A stretch of DNA of 64,000 nt from Hippophae tibetana (GCA_037013495.1 CM072811.1:16374659-16438658); one strand, 5' to 3'; positions 33,966 through 45,657 are shown, counted from the stretch's first letter. Notes: a model not told the origin generated them from the letters alone. Numbers and translations: made by a program.

Positions 33966-35076
33966 CTTAGTAAGGATCAACTGGTTATGTCATGGCTCCT
34001 AAATTCCATGTCAACATTGATTCATCTCTTACTGAAAGTAATAATGAAGGGTCTCGTCTTAATGGTACACTACATGAAGATGGTGATAATCAAGATGATC
34101 CTCACAATATGGTACAAGATGTGAACGAGTGTGAGATAACTCATCCTGCTCCACGACGTAATCCAATGCGTGTTAGGAAACCTCCCACAAGACTTCAAGA
34201 CTTTGTCACCTACAAACCCACACATCCCATCTCAAATTATGTGTCATATAAGAGAGTGACACCAACCCATGCCACATTCCTCAGCACTATATCGAGTTAT
34301 AGTGAGCCTCAAAACTTTCATGAGGCCAACAGGCAAGAGGTGTGGAAGGAAGCCATGTAAGAAGAACTTAAAGCCCTAGATCAACATAACACATGGAACA
34401 TCATCAAACTTCCAAAAGTCAAGAAATTCATCGGTTGCAAATGGATCTATAAGCTCAAATTCAAGTCAGATGAATCAATTGAGAGGTATAAAGCAAGATT
34501 GGTGGCTCGGGGATTCACTCAAACATTCGAGGTGGATTACAAAGAAACATTTGCACGTGTTGCAAAAATGAACACAGTAAGAGTGCTACTGTCTGTGGCT
34601 GTAAACAAGGGGTGATCCATGTACCAAATGGATGTGAAGAATGCATTCTTGCATGGTGATCTCAAAGAAGAAGTCTATATGAAATTTCCACCCGAGCATC
34701 CTCAAAGCAATGAACTGGATTTAGTGTGCAAATTGCACAAATCCATTTATGGTTTGAAATAGTCCCCACGAGCTTGGTATGCCAAGCTAAGCTCTGTTCT
34801 CACTAGTGTTGGTTTCAAAAGCAGCAATGTCGATTCCTCACTATTTGTTCGCACAGGAGCTATGGGCAAATTGGTCGTGTTAATTTATGTAGATGATTTG
34901 ATAATTACAGGTGATAATGCTGACGGGATTTTCAACCTCAAACAGTCTCTCAGACAAAGGTTTGCAATTAAAGACCTTGAGATATTGAAGTACTTTCTTG
35001 GTATAGAAATGGTAATCTCGCACGAGGGACTCTTTCTTAACCAAAGGAAATATGTCTTAGATTTGATCAAGGAAGC

Positions 35077-35108
35077 TAACATGAGCGATGCTTAACATGA
35101 GCGATGCT
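35077..35108 (+). repeat. 16-bp tandem duplication causing frameshift
   Basis: TAACATGAGCGATGCT occurs twice in a row. The second copy also introduces a stop just before the RNase H part. Confidence 0.95.
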
Positions 35109-35852
35109 AACTCAGCCATTACCCTTCTTGACAGCAAGCTTAAACCTAGCTTGGAAGGCACACCACTCACGGATATAAGTTATTACCAGCGACTGGTTGG
35201 TAAGTTGATCTACCTAACAATCACCAGACCTGACATCACATATTTTGTAAGTATTGTGAGCCAATTCATGCACTTCCCGACACTTGAGCATTTGACCCTT
35301 GTTAAAAGGATCTTACGCTACTTCAAAGGATCAGTGGGTCGTGGTATCATCATGAAGAAGAATGACAACACACAAATGATGGGATATTGTGATGCTGATT
35401 GGACAGGGAATGCAATCGATCGCAAGTCCACCAGTGGCTACTGTACATTTTTTGGTGGAAACTTGGTCACATGGAAGAGTAAGAAGCAAACTGTCATCGC
35501 CAGATCAAGTGTCGAAGCTGAGTATCGTGCAATGGCTTCAACTGCGTGTGAGTTGATATGGCTTAAAGGTCTTCTGTGTGATTTAAATGTTCCTACAACT
35601 CTTCCTATGTCCTTAGTTTGTGACAATCATGCAACCATGCATATAGTATCAAACCCAGTGTTTCACGAGAGGACAAAACACATTAAAGTTGATTGTCATT
35701 ACGTTCTTGAACAAGTTCAATCACAGGTGATTCAGACACATTATACAAGAAGCTTCAACCAACTGGCTGACATCTTCACCAAGCCCTTGGCTTCTCCTCA
35801 GTTTCAACAACTTTTGTCCAAGCTTGGATCCATAAACCTTCTGGATCTAGCT

Positions 35853-35862
35853 TTAGAGGGAG
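35853..35862 (+). other. Polypurine tract of deleted Copia element
   Basis: TTAGAGGGAG directly before the LTR start TATTGGATATTAG. Confidence 0.75.
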
Positions 35863-36138
35863 TATTGGATATTAGTCCTTAATTCAAGGAATAAAACAAG
35901 GACCTTAATTCAAGGAATAAAACAAGAAGCTTAATTCAAGGAATAAAACAAGGAGCTTAATTCAAGGAATAAAACAAGGAACTTAATTCAAGGAATAAAA
36001 CAAGAAATCCTTAATTCAAGGAGTAATTAAAGAAGTAATTTTTTTTATAAATAACTATACAATTGTAATGAAAACATGAAGAAAATAATATAAACTAGAG
36101 AGCTCTCTTGTATAGAGTTATTTCTTGTTTTTTCAACA
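35863..36138 (+). repeat. 3' LTR of deleted Copia element
   Basis: Begins TATTGGAT (TG to TA change) and ends TTTTTTCAACA. It holds five to six units of the same 26-bp repeat (35879 to about 36022) followed by 117 bp of unique sequence. Confidence 0.88.
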
Positions 36139-36143
36139 ATTAC

Positions 36144-37020
36144 ATTACATCAAATAATAAATTACAATCCACAACTAAATAAAAATTAACAACACATTAA
36201 TGCACATGCATCCTTTCCCATCATTTTGGTGATAGCACTAGCAATTATTGTCTCTTTCATAAACTTTCATTTGTTTTTCTATATTGCTTCTAGCAGTACT
36301 TTTATGTCTTCGATGAATCTACTTGAATTCATGTTTTCAACTTCTAAGATATCAATAGCTCCACTAAGAAAACTAACAAATCTAGAACTAGCTAGAACTA
36401 GATTAAGCAATAACAAAAATTAATAAAAAATATATTGAAAATCTCGCTAGATAAAGTGTATAAGGAACAAATTTCAATTAAACTAAGATCTAGGTAAAAA
36501 TACATTACAAGTTATAGTGATTTTATCAAAGCTAACAAAAATGAAAAAAAAAACTAATAAACTTACCCAGAGAGAGAGAGCTCTCCTTCAAAGAAAATAA
36601 AAGTTTGGTCTTTCTCCGGTTATCACAAATCAAAACGAAAAATCAAGAGAAAATATGGAGAAAGATGAGAGATGGCAATTATGATTTTTGGGAGAGGAAG
36701 CTGGCTAGTTCTCTTTTTTTGTTGACACTAATGTCATAATTCCATACATGGGTGGATCTATATTGTAATCTTAAGAGCACCAACATATATTATAAATTGT
36801 CAGGCACACAGTAAATTTAAAGCTATTAATACAGCGTAATATTTGAAATATTTCTTGGTAATGAGTTCTGTCTCAATTCGAATCTCGGTTATGGACGTGT
36901 GAATGATGTAGTTATTTCAAAATAAATATATAAAATATTTTTAAATATTTGCATTATTTTATATATTAAATTAATAACTAAAGATTAAGATGATATAAGT
37001 AAGAAACTTATCTAATGAGA
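36144..37020. other. Unassigned spacer
   Basis: AT-rich; contains a short AG run at about 36568-36581. No gene recognised. Confidence 0.4.
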
Positions 37021-37360
37021 ATTGTACATAAATGTCTCATTATGTAGAATCCTTCTATTTGGGCTTAATAAGTTTGTAACACATTAATACTCTCTCTTAG
37101 TTGAGCATGTGCATGTTTGTCACAAAACCAACTCACTGATGTCATGCTCTACAAACATTGTATTACATTTTGATTGTTCTTGCTGCATTCTTTCATTGTC
37201 TAAATCTATCATGGTATCGGAACAAATCATCTCTATTCTTTCAATTTTCTTCCGTTGTCTTCTTCTTCCACCATGGAAGATAGTTCTTTAGTTCAGACCC
37301 CTACTTAGCTTCCGTTCATTTCTACTACTCTATCCATATTGAAAAGTTCTATTTAGTTAT
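37021..37360 (+). mobile_element. Copia 5' LTR end, PBS and gag start fragment
   Basis: An LTR-like end ATCTATCA at 37211 is followed at once by TGGTATCGGAAC (37212-37223), a variant initiator tRNA-Met site, and by ATG at 37273 (MEDSSLVQTPT, then a stop), which looks like a Copia gag start. Homology ends near 37360. The left edge of the LTR is not determined. Confidence 0.55.
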
Positions 37361-38900
37361 AGATCTAATTAGTTGAGAGTGAATAGATAATCAGTGGAAT
37401 TAAGATAAATTAAATTTTTTGCATATGACCCGACATACAATCATGTGTAAATAAATTAATATGAAAATATAAATCAACATATGAGAGTTTTAAGTGGAAA
37501 CAACCTAGGTCATACCAATGACCTAAGAGAAAAATGATCGGTCTATCGGACCACCTAATTATCCACTATGAAAATAATGTGAAATTATCAGGCTATAACG
37601 CAAACTACCCACCAACATAATGCCCATAAGTAATCTACTTACAAGACTCCGCTTTTTTTTCACAGTTTCTACAAGCAAGATGTTCAAATCCGGATCAATG
37701 TTCCGACAACTTGAGTCACACAAGAAATCAAACCCGTTAACCCAGTACCTAAAAAATTAGTACAATAAAGCAGATTCAATAATGAGTAACTCTAACTAGA
37801 TGATTTAAAATATATAAGATAAATCAAAATCATATATCAACCCTATAACAATCAGTTTAAACACAATATCACAAATATTGTAGGCTTATTAATTAATTAA
37901 ACATAACTACAAAATGTTTGATAAATAAACTAAATGAAAAAGCCTACTTGAATAGTTTTTTTGTAAAATAAAAGAGATATATTAAGATGAAGAGAATAAT
38001 GCTCTTGTGTGGCTAATAAATTTTTGTGCTTTAGTTTGTTTGAATAGAATATTTTGAAATACTAGGTCAAAGTAATATTACTATTCTATCCATAAAATTA
38101 ATTGAAAAAGTTTTAAAGATTGAGGACAATATAATAATAAACCAATTCAATTCGAGTTAGAAATTGGTTTAAAAATTAAAGCCATAGTCACTCAATTGAT
38201 CAAAACCCTTATCGATAAATCCAATACTACAATCAAAACATGCTTAATTGATTTAATGAATTCTTGATCGATCTAATCAATTAAAAAATTAATTCAAGAC
38301 TTTTGAAACTGAGTAGATCAATTTTGGATCGATCTACACACCTCGATTGATCGAGACAAATCTAGACATGTCTCAATCGATCGAGTAGTCTAAATTCAAA
38401 ATGTTTTCATGTGTCTGATATGAAATCTGAAATTTATAGGAATAGAGATATACATGATATGTATTTGTTAGAGCTCGATAGTTTCTTTGGCTTGAAACTA
38501 ATCTTGAAAGACACATTAAGAAACTAAATCATATTTGTATTTTTTATTCACGAACATTGCCAATACTCACATAAACCTTACAATATCCCCTTTCACTATA
38601 TCCGTTTGATAAAACCATTTTCTTACTACATAACGCTCGTAAGGAAAATAAATTTTTAGATAGTGAAAATATCCTATGATACAATGAAACCATCTTTCCT
38701 TAAATCTCGAAAGCTTGTGTACACATTGAAAAACAAAAACATAAATAACCAAACAACTTATCCCGAAAGACTCATTGTTCATTAGTTTAGTGTATGTAAC
38801 AATAATAAAAGAAAAAAATATTCATAAAGCAGGTAATTATGAGATAGAAATTAATCAAAGTTAAATTCTCAAAATAATTCTCCCCCTAAATTAAATATCC
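37361..38900. other. Unassigned AT-rich DNA with two hairpins
   Basis: No gene recognised. Two inverted repeats lie close together: GTAGATC (38313-38319) with GATCTAC (38331-38337), and a 16-base arm at 38343-38358 pairing with 38369-38384 with two mismatches. These GATCGATCGAG words resemble parts of some plant LTRs, but I could not assign the region to an element. Confidence 0.4.
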
Positions 38901-38984
38901 TCTTTTTATGGATTTTCAAATAAAGTTTCAATTTTTTTGATTTTTCTCCCCTTTTTTTTATACGAATAGACTAAAAAAAGATAA

Positions 38985-39578
38985 AAATTAGGCTTGAAGA
39001 GCCTCTTTCAAACTATAAATGGCTTTCTGAAAGTTGTAAATATGATTAGGATACTGTGGGTGCTCAAACCCTTTTGGTTGTTACATATACACCTCTTTAT
39101 GTAATGTACCATTTAAAAAAGCATTTTTGATGTCCAATTAATGGAGGATCCAACCATGAGAGAAGGCTAGAGTAAGAATAATGTGAATGGTGACCTGCTT
39201 AACTATAGGACTAAAGGTGTCTAAAAAATCCAAATCAAGAACCTATTTATACTGTTGTGCTACCACTTGAGATTTTATTTTATCGAGGAGACCTGATGGA
39301 AGCCTCTTGACTCAAAAAATCCACTTACTACCAATAATAGTTCTATCATCAGGTGGAAGCACCTGCACCCAAGTATTATTACGAATAAAAGCATCAAATT
39401 CAATTTTCATGGATTCAAACCGCTCAACACTAGCGAAACTTTGCTTGACTAAGGAAGGTTCTATCTTAGACACATCATTAGTAATACTCATGTATACCTT
39501 AGGATGCATAACACTTGTCTTAGACCGTGTGATCATTGGATGAGTAATGAGACACACTATCTTAGATCGTGTGATCAT
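38985..39578 (-). pseudogene. Copia RT fragment, minus strand, broken
   Basis: Open frame 39578-39312 has EPSLVKQSF, EFDAFIRNNTWVQVLPP and IIGSKWIF, the classic start of Copia RT. Downstream, over frame changes and stops, follow LDIKNAFLNGTLHKEVYM and QPKGFEHPQYPNHIYN. The sequence stops near the SPRAW-equivalent, before the catalytic YVDD. Confidence 0.85.
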
Positions 39579-39839
39579 TAGATGAGTCTTGATAGTAGAT
39601 CAGTAAATAATAGACTGATGGTGAAAATGACACTGATTCTAAAATAAGCATTGAACCTAAAGTTGAAATAGGAGGTATGGACATAGAAGATTCAAAACCT
39701 GGTGATGGAGAAGCAGAATAAATAAAAAATATCGGTGATGAAAGAATAGATGGCATAGGACATGAGAGGAAGGTTCATTAAGAGAGCTATGTGTTACTAA
39801 CTTATCGATAGTAGAAGTAATAATAGGTAAATCATTTTT

Positions 39840-40760
39840 AATGTGCTAAAAATTGGCTGGAGGAGATATAGGTTTAGAACCAACTGACCTTTTGTTAAAA
39901 GGAAAGATATATTTATGAAAAATATCATGATGCCTCAAGTAAAGTTTCCCATCATTTGAAAGGAACTTGTAGCCTTTGTGTCTTGGAAAATATCCAAGAG
40001 AAGTATATGCATGAGATATTTTGTGCAATTTGTGAGATGAATATGGTCTTAAGTAGGAAAATCAAAGACACCCAAACACTTCGAGAAAACAATAATTAGG
40101 TTTGACACGAAAGAGGATCTCCAAAGGAGAAGATTCATTTAGAACTAAGTTAGATAGACGATTAATCAGAAAAGCACTTGAAAAGAATGCTTCATCTCAA
40201 AAGGTAAGAGGCAAAGAAGAAGCATGGTTTAACATTGCTAATCCTAAATATACTATGTATCTATGTTTTCTTTCAGAAACTCCATTCTGTTCATATGTAT
40301 AAGGATATGATGTTTGATGCATAATGTCACGTTGATTAAAAAGATACACGAGAGATTAAAATTCACCACCCTATTCACTTTGAAAAAAATTAATTTTGCA
40401 ATTTTTTTGTAGTTTAGATTGTGCCTTAAATTGCAAAAAGGCTTGATAAATCACAAATTTTGTCTTTAGAATATAGATCCATGTAAAACGTGAATAAATC
40501 TATAAAATGAATGTAATACTGATGGCCATCTTTAGAAGTGACAAGTGATATCCAAATATTTGAATGAACCAATTCAAGTGGTTTAATGGCTTCATGAAAG
40601 GAAGGAGAAAAAGCAAATTTGTGAGTTTTTCTACTATAACAAGCAACACATATAGATTCACAATTTTGTAACTAGAAGAGAAAGGAATCTTGTATTGATT
40701 TAGTGCTTTCTTTAAAATAGCAAATATAGCATGGGTAATCTCTGATGCCATAGTGAAATT
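39840..40760 (-). pseudogene. Copia integrase, minus strand, broken
   Basis: Visible on the minus strand: WISLVTSKDGHQYYIHFID (about 40530), PYTYEQNGVSERKHR (about 40285) with the catalytic glutamate region, FINRLSN-like residues, and the C-terminal TSLGYFPRHKGYKFLSNDGKLY (39996-39920). Frame breaks occur at about 40450 and 40040. Confidence 0.82.
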
Positions 40761-40886
40761 CTAGCTATATTAGAAACAAGAGCAATAGTTTTATTTGCAC
40801 TACTAGTAGGGTTTTTATCAATAAACAAATAAGTATTAGTGTTATGACCTTCCTTGCAAAATGTGATATCAAAATTGTATAATCCA

Positions 40887-41183
40887 TCATTGAGTATACC
40901 TTAGAGAAACACCTCCAATGTGTTTTGTCCTTAACAAAACAAGAATTAGAATGGAATTCAAAGAAAACATAATTATCTTTTGCAAATTGTGAACACTAAG
41001 TATATTTTTAGCAATATTAGGGACAAGTAGCATTTTATTCATTTTGAGAGATCTATAAAGAGAAAATGTTGATTGAAACTGAATATGACCTATCTTAGTG
41101 ATAGGAAAACCATCACCATTTTCTATTATGAGCAAATAATTACACTTATAGGAATGAGATGAAGACATATTACTTGGATTTGC
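40887..41183 (-). pseudogene. Copia protease C-terminal part
   Basis: The frame NANPSNMSSSHSYKCNYLLIIENGDG then FPITKIGHIQF and LLVPNIAKNILSVHNL is the typical region after the Copia protease active site. The active-site part is on the other side of the solo LTR at 42764-42800, where the minus strand reads LDYSASHHV, a decayed form of the DSGASHH motif. Confidence 0.82.
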
Positions 41184-41188
41184 ATTCA
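41184..41188. repeat. Target-site duplication ATTCA (left)
   Basis: ATTCA abuts the solo LTR and is repeated at 42759-42763. Removing the LTR and one copy restores the protease reading frame of the host Copia element. Confidence 0.9.
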
Positions 41189-42758
41189 TGATGAGTGCTC
41201 AAAAAGCACTAAAATTACCATGATTTTATGCACATTAATTGATTAAAAATATATATATTTATATGATTTTATCATATATTTATATAAATCTATCTTTTCA
41301 GAATCACGGGTATTTTTATTATTTTTCAGGTATTTTCGCTTAAAAACGTAACTTAAAGACTCAAAGAGTAATACTGGAGGCAATACATCACAAATATATC
41401 CATAAATAAATGAGGAAAAGTCAACAAAATGGGTCAAAAATGTCAAAAAGGAGGAAATCGCGCACGCAGCCGCCCAGCTACGCCAGCCAATGTACGCCCG
41501 CGCCCATCAGCGCCTAGTCCTACGCGCATCTCTGCGCGCCCCTGCTATAGTCCGTGCACGCCGAACCCTACATAAGCATGACATCATCAATGATTTCATC
41601 ATTCACTACTCCACGTTTCCTCCATTTTAATCATTTTTTCACCCACTTTTTATTCCTTTCCTCACCTATAAATACCCCCATTCCGTTTGGAGGTTTTTCA
41701 ACAACGGGAATAACATCAAAGTACTATAAGGATTTTATTTTCTTACAGTTATTTTTATGCTTTATTCTTACATGTTATATTTAATTTGTCTATGATTAAA
41801 TTTAACTTTGTTGGCTGTTTGTAAACATGATATAATAATAACGTTGTTATGCTTGAGAAATATTAAATAGGTAAAAATCTCTAAAATGAATTGATTTTAT
41901 TTTTATTCAAGATTTTATATTAAGAATGTTAGAGAGAAATATATTATTTTTCATTACAAACTTAAATCTGAAAATTATATTTTAAGGTTTAGTTATCCGG
42001 TCTGATTTAGAGTAGTGCTCTTTTATTTGTTAGTACAATCACCCGGTAGTTAGAGTGAAGCTCTGTTTCAAAAGTTTTTATAAGAATTATTATCTGAAAA
42101 TGTATTGACAACATGTTTTGAGTAGTGGTTTTAAAACTTGAAAGTTAGTACTCGGATAATTAAATTCTTAAGTTTAATTTGGACACCTTGAATAAAGTTT
42201 AAATTGTCTAACCACACCAAAGGTGGCATTTAAATGGTTCATTTTCAATCTCTTAGAAAAAGGAATTAATTTAATTAACCAAATTAGTTATCAACCCCAC
42301 CCATAGGTGTTAATTGATTTGTTTAGTTAACAAAGAATATCTAACCCCACCAAATTTGGTATTCATATAAAAAAGAGAGAATCAATAAATATCAATTTAT
42401 ATCTTTAATAACCTAAATAATATGAGCAAGCATAATTAACTTAGTTATTATATCCATAAATACTCCACTATTATAAATGATAAAATTTGCATAAATGTTT
42501 ATTGAATCTTTATCTATGTTTATTTTTATGTTATTAGATTAGAAACACAAAAACCCAAATATCGTGATAGGATGTTTAAGATTTAATTTTGTTTTTAAAA
42601 GTTTGAATAATAAATTAAAAATAACATATATTCCTTCCTTAGATCGACCTTGGGAGTATACTTATCATTTTCTATGAAATGATTTGTGCACTTGCGAGAG
42701 TTTTATAAATATAAAACCAAAATATTGGTAGGATCGGCGATGTTAGTTCTGCTAATCA
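41189..42758 (+). mobile_element. Gypsy solo LTR, 1570 bp
   Basis: Starts TGATGAGTGCTC, ends CTGCTAATCA and is flanked by a perfect TSD. No PBS or PPT adjoins it, so the interior was lost by LTR-LTR recombination. A GC-rich U3 block of CGC/GCCC words lies at 41455-41570 and a TATA-like CTATAAATAC at about 41668. Other members are at 3987-4440 (fragment) and, inverted, at 53525-54597. Confidence 0.9.
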
Positions 42759-42763
42759 ATTCA
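42759..42763. repeat. Target-site duplication ATTCA (right)
   Basis: Exact copy of 41184-41188. Confidence 0.9.
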
Positions 42764-44111
42764 CATGGTGACTTGCACTATAATCTAGAAACCAATCAAG
42801 ATCTTGATGGAAAGGAGATGATAATTGTGACTAAAAAGAAGTTTGATAAGGCACAGATCAATAGGTTTGATTTACATACAGAGAAGGATAAGGAAAAGGA
42901 TACACATGAATAGGAAATAGTCTAGGTGTATTAGCAATAAGAGGCATAATTAGTAGGGCAATACCATTGGTAGAAACAATCATAGCATGAAACTGTTGTT
43001 GTAGAGATCATGGTGATTGATGTGATGTTAAGAACTGACCAAGATTTTTGTATCTAGCTATATTGTTATTGTTGTTATTTTTATTTGGTTGAAAATATCT
43101 ATCATACCTAAACCATCAATTGAAGACCATATGTCCTAATTTTCCTCATACTTGACATTGGGGTCTATTTCATGTGCAACCTCTTCCATACCCACGGCCC
43201 CTGCCCCCAGGCTGAAAGTTATTACTTCCATTGTAGTTTTGTGAGTCATCAACTTCTTACTAATAAGGTTTTCCACTTTTTTTATTATAATCTACAACAG
43301 TGATTTGTTGTAATTGTGATATTATATCATCACTAGTTGAAGAGCTTTTAATCACAGGCTCATTTCTTGTTGCAACATTTACATTATGTAGAGATAATTG
43401 TTGATCTCATCCTATTGAGCCTATTCTTATGACTAAGTAGGAGTGCTTTTGTATTATAAACTGTTGTTTTCTCGATTAGTGTTTTTTCTATTAGTGTGGA
43501 GAACACACTATCAAAGCTTTCATCAAGACCTCCTAACATATACATGAGCTTACCTTATCAGTAACTTAGCATCCAATTTTTTTTAATACATCACAAAGAA
43601 TTTTGATCTTGAGAACATAATCATTGTCTTTCATATATCTTTTCTTGAAATTCTGAAGGTCTTCCTTCAACTGAATCATGCGAGCTAGTAACTTGGAGGA
43701 AAATTTCCTTTCAAGCATAAACCAAGCCTCTCTTGATGTTTCAAATTCAACTGCCTATTTCATAAGCTCATTTGTCATGCAATTCATCAACCAACAATCA
43801 ACCATATCATCTTACCTTTTCCAATTTTTGTACTCATCGTTAACAATTCTATTTTTGTGAAATTTATCTATTGGATCTTTAAGAATGAAGCTATCAAACA
43901 CTAGACATTTTAGAATCTTTAAGAAAAGATGTCTCCATATAGTGAAATTATTATTATTGAGCTTGATTGTAAGCAAAATATTATAAAAGGAATGGATTTC
44001 ACTATATTTGGAAATTATTAATTCCAATTGAGGATTTGGTAGTTGAACTACATTAGGCAGTTCAACAATTAGTGCTTTATCCAGAAATCTAGAAGCTAAT
44101 GTAGCTTCAAA
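42764..44111 (-). pseudogene. Copia gag and start of protease, minus strand, broken
   Basis: Gag begins near the PBS: frame 44129-43812 has LLTIKLNNNNFTIWRHLFLKILK, typical of UBN2-type Copia gag. Further along come WFMLERKFSSKLLARMIQLKEDLQNFKKR (about 43720-43630) and KILCDVLKKIG. A CCHC knuckle remnant lies at about 43160-43110 (CQV-stop-GKLGHMVFN), with two cysteine positions changed to stops. The protease active site remnant LDYSASHHV follows at 42790-42764 and is interrupted there by the solo LTR. Confidence 0.8.
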
Positions 44112-44123
44112 GCTCTGATACCA
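44112..44123 (-). other. Primer binding site, initiator tRNA-Met type
   Basis: On the minus strand TGGTATCAGAGC, the canonical sequence, directly after the LTR end TTATTTGTCA. Confidence 0.9.
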
Positions 44124-44430
44124 TGACAAATAACAACAAAGTTGAATAATACTTTTTCATGTAGTTAAAATTTTATGATGAAATACAATGACACATCCTA
44201 TCTATTTATAGAGTAAGGTTGGTTACAAGTTTGCTATAGTGAGACACATTACTCTTGATTACACCATTCAAAAGCACACATTTCAATGTAGCAAACTTTA
44301 TAACAACCAATTGAAAATGGATCAGTTGTATTGTTGACCACTATATTTATTTTGTACATGTTTATTTTTTTGTTTACAATATCTACTTATATGTGTTATG
44401 TGTGTAGTAAGTCTAGCATATGCAGTATAT
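44124..44430 (-). repeat. 5' LTR of minus-strand Copia element
   Basis: On the minus strand it ends TTGTTATTTGTCA beside the PBS and contains a TATA-like CTCTATAAATAG (about 44202-44213). The outer edge is uncertain and may have been cut by the element at 44431. Confidence 0.65.
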
Positions 44431-44777
44431 TGATCTCCTTAAAAATTGTGTGTGCAATAAATACCCAAGTATACGTATCGTAACAAGTAATATAATGATA
44501 AGTAAAGATCGTTCTAACTGAGATTATTTTATTAGATATTAAATTTTAAAACTAAAAATAATAAAAATCAATTTTTTTTTGTTTTTATATTTTAAGAAAG
44601 CAAAATTAAAATAACTAAAAGTAAATAACAATAATTAATTAAATAATATTTTTTGACTAAAAAATATATGAGAAAATATCTAGGAATACTTAATCCCTGA
44701 ATTTTCTAAACATGCGAATTGCTAAAATCTCCCCAATATAATTATCAATTAATTACGTGAGAAATTGAATCTAATCT
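44431..44777 (-). repeat. Inverted LTR 3' end at left edge of Athila-type element
   Basis: TGATCTCC... reads as the reverse complement of the LTR end and continues as an inverted match to 45309-45651 and 51390-51731. It joins the direct-orientation LTR at about 44777. Confidence 0.85.
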
Positions 44778-45651
44778 AGAGAGAAAAATATAGAAAATAT
44801 CAAGAGAGGATAAAATTTTGGTGGATATTAAAGAGGAGATTAACACTACAATTGAAGAGATTGATTGTATTTCTTTTTCTACTCTTTTTTTTATCAATTT
44901 TTATGTCTTTCTTTATGAAAAATATAAGCTTTATGAAGACAATTATGTGTAGTTAATTTATTAATCTAAGGATTTTATAAACTTAATTTTTACCATGTGA
45001 TGATATAATATTTTACCCCAATTATAATTATAATTTATTTATATTATTTAATTTGATTTTTATGCTATTAGTTGTTTGACTAACAATTTATCTGTAGAGA
45101 CAATTAAATAGATTTGAGAGAATTATTTAATTGTTTGTCTTGATTAAATAACATGCATAGTTTCTAGGTATAAATGTATGATTCTTATGTATATGATCCA
45201 TAATTGATGAACTTAATAAGTAGTATGTAATTTAATTGTTACGAGAGTGTGATTAAATTAATTACTATATGGTGTGAAGTTTACTTGAGAGAGAAATACA
45301 TGCTAGGTTAGATTGAATTGATCATGTAATTAATTGATAATTATATTGGGGGGATTTTAGCGATTTACATGTTTAGAAAATTGGAGGATTAAGTATTCCT
45401 ATATATTTTCTCATATATATTCTTTGTTACCAAATTTGATTTAATTAATTATTTCTATTTAATTTTAGTTATTTTAATTTTGATTCATTAAAATATAAAA
45501 ACACAATAAAAAATTGATTTTTATTTTTTTGAGTTTTAAATTTTTTTTAATAAAATAATCTATGTGGGAATGATCTTTTCTAATCATTATATTAATTTTT
45601 GCGATACATATACTTGCTTATTCATTACACATATTTCATGTATGGTGATTA
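44778..45651 (+). repeat. 5' LTR, direct part, of Athila-type element
   Basis: Matches 50835-51731 of the 3' LTR (for example GAGAGAAAAATATAGAAAAT). The first 580 bp of the LTR, including its U3 G-box region, are missing. Confidence 0.88.
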
Positions 45652-45657
45652 AGTTTT

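Larger units (their letters stand above)
33992..35882 (+). pseudogene. Copia RT and RNase H, broken
   Basis: Linker and polymerase of a Copia polyprotein. Visible: [69 protein letters not shown]-stop-SPRAW, catalytic YVDDL at about 34886, KYFLGIEM, then RNase H with CDADW, VEAEYR, VCDN and VDCHY, ending NQLADIFTKPL. Stops occur at 34358, about 34614 and 34758. A 16-bp tandem duplication at 35077-35108 shifts the frame between RT and RNase H. The frame from 35088 to 35882 is open. No integrase or protease is present, so any movement relied on another element. Confidence 0.9.
33359..36138 (+). mobile_element. Deleted Copia element with inverted 5' LTR segment
   Basis: A 2.78-kb Copia derivative. 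PBS TGGTATCAAAGC at 33659, gag start, then a deletion that removes the rest of gag, protease and integrase, then RT and RNase H, PPT and a 276-bp 3' LTR (35863-36138). The left end reads TGTTGAAAAAACAAG, the reverse complement of the right end, because the outer 170 bases of the 5' LTR are inverted. Flanks ATTAA (33354-33358) and ATTAC (36139-36143) agree in four of five bases, compatible with a TSD. Confidence 0.85.
38985..44430 (-). mobile_element. Minus-strand Copia element split by a solo LTR
   Basis: Reading right to left: 5' LTR (44124 to at most 44430), PBS, gag, protease, integrase and part of RT; RT is cut off near 38985, so the RNase H and 3' LTR are missing or unrecognisable. A 1570-bp Gypsy solo LTR with TSD lies within the protease. 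Many stops and frameshifts are present. The right edge is set by the start of the Athila-type element at 44431. Confidence 0.82.

Noticed and set aside
38881..38890. CTCCCCCTAA as the polypurine tract of the minus-strand Copia element
   Set aside because: It is the right kind of sequence, but no LTR start follows and RNase H is missing, so the link is not supported.
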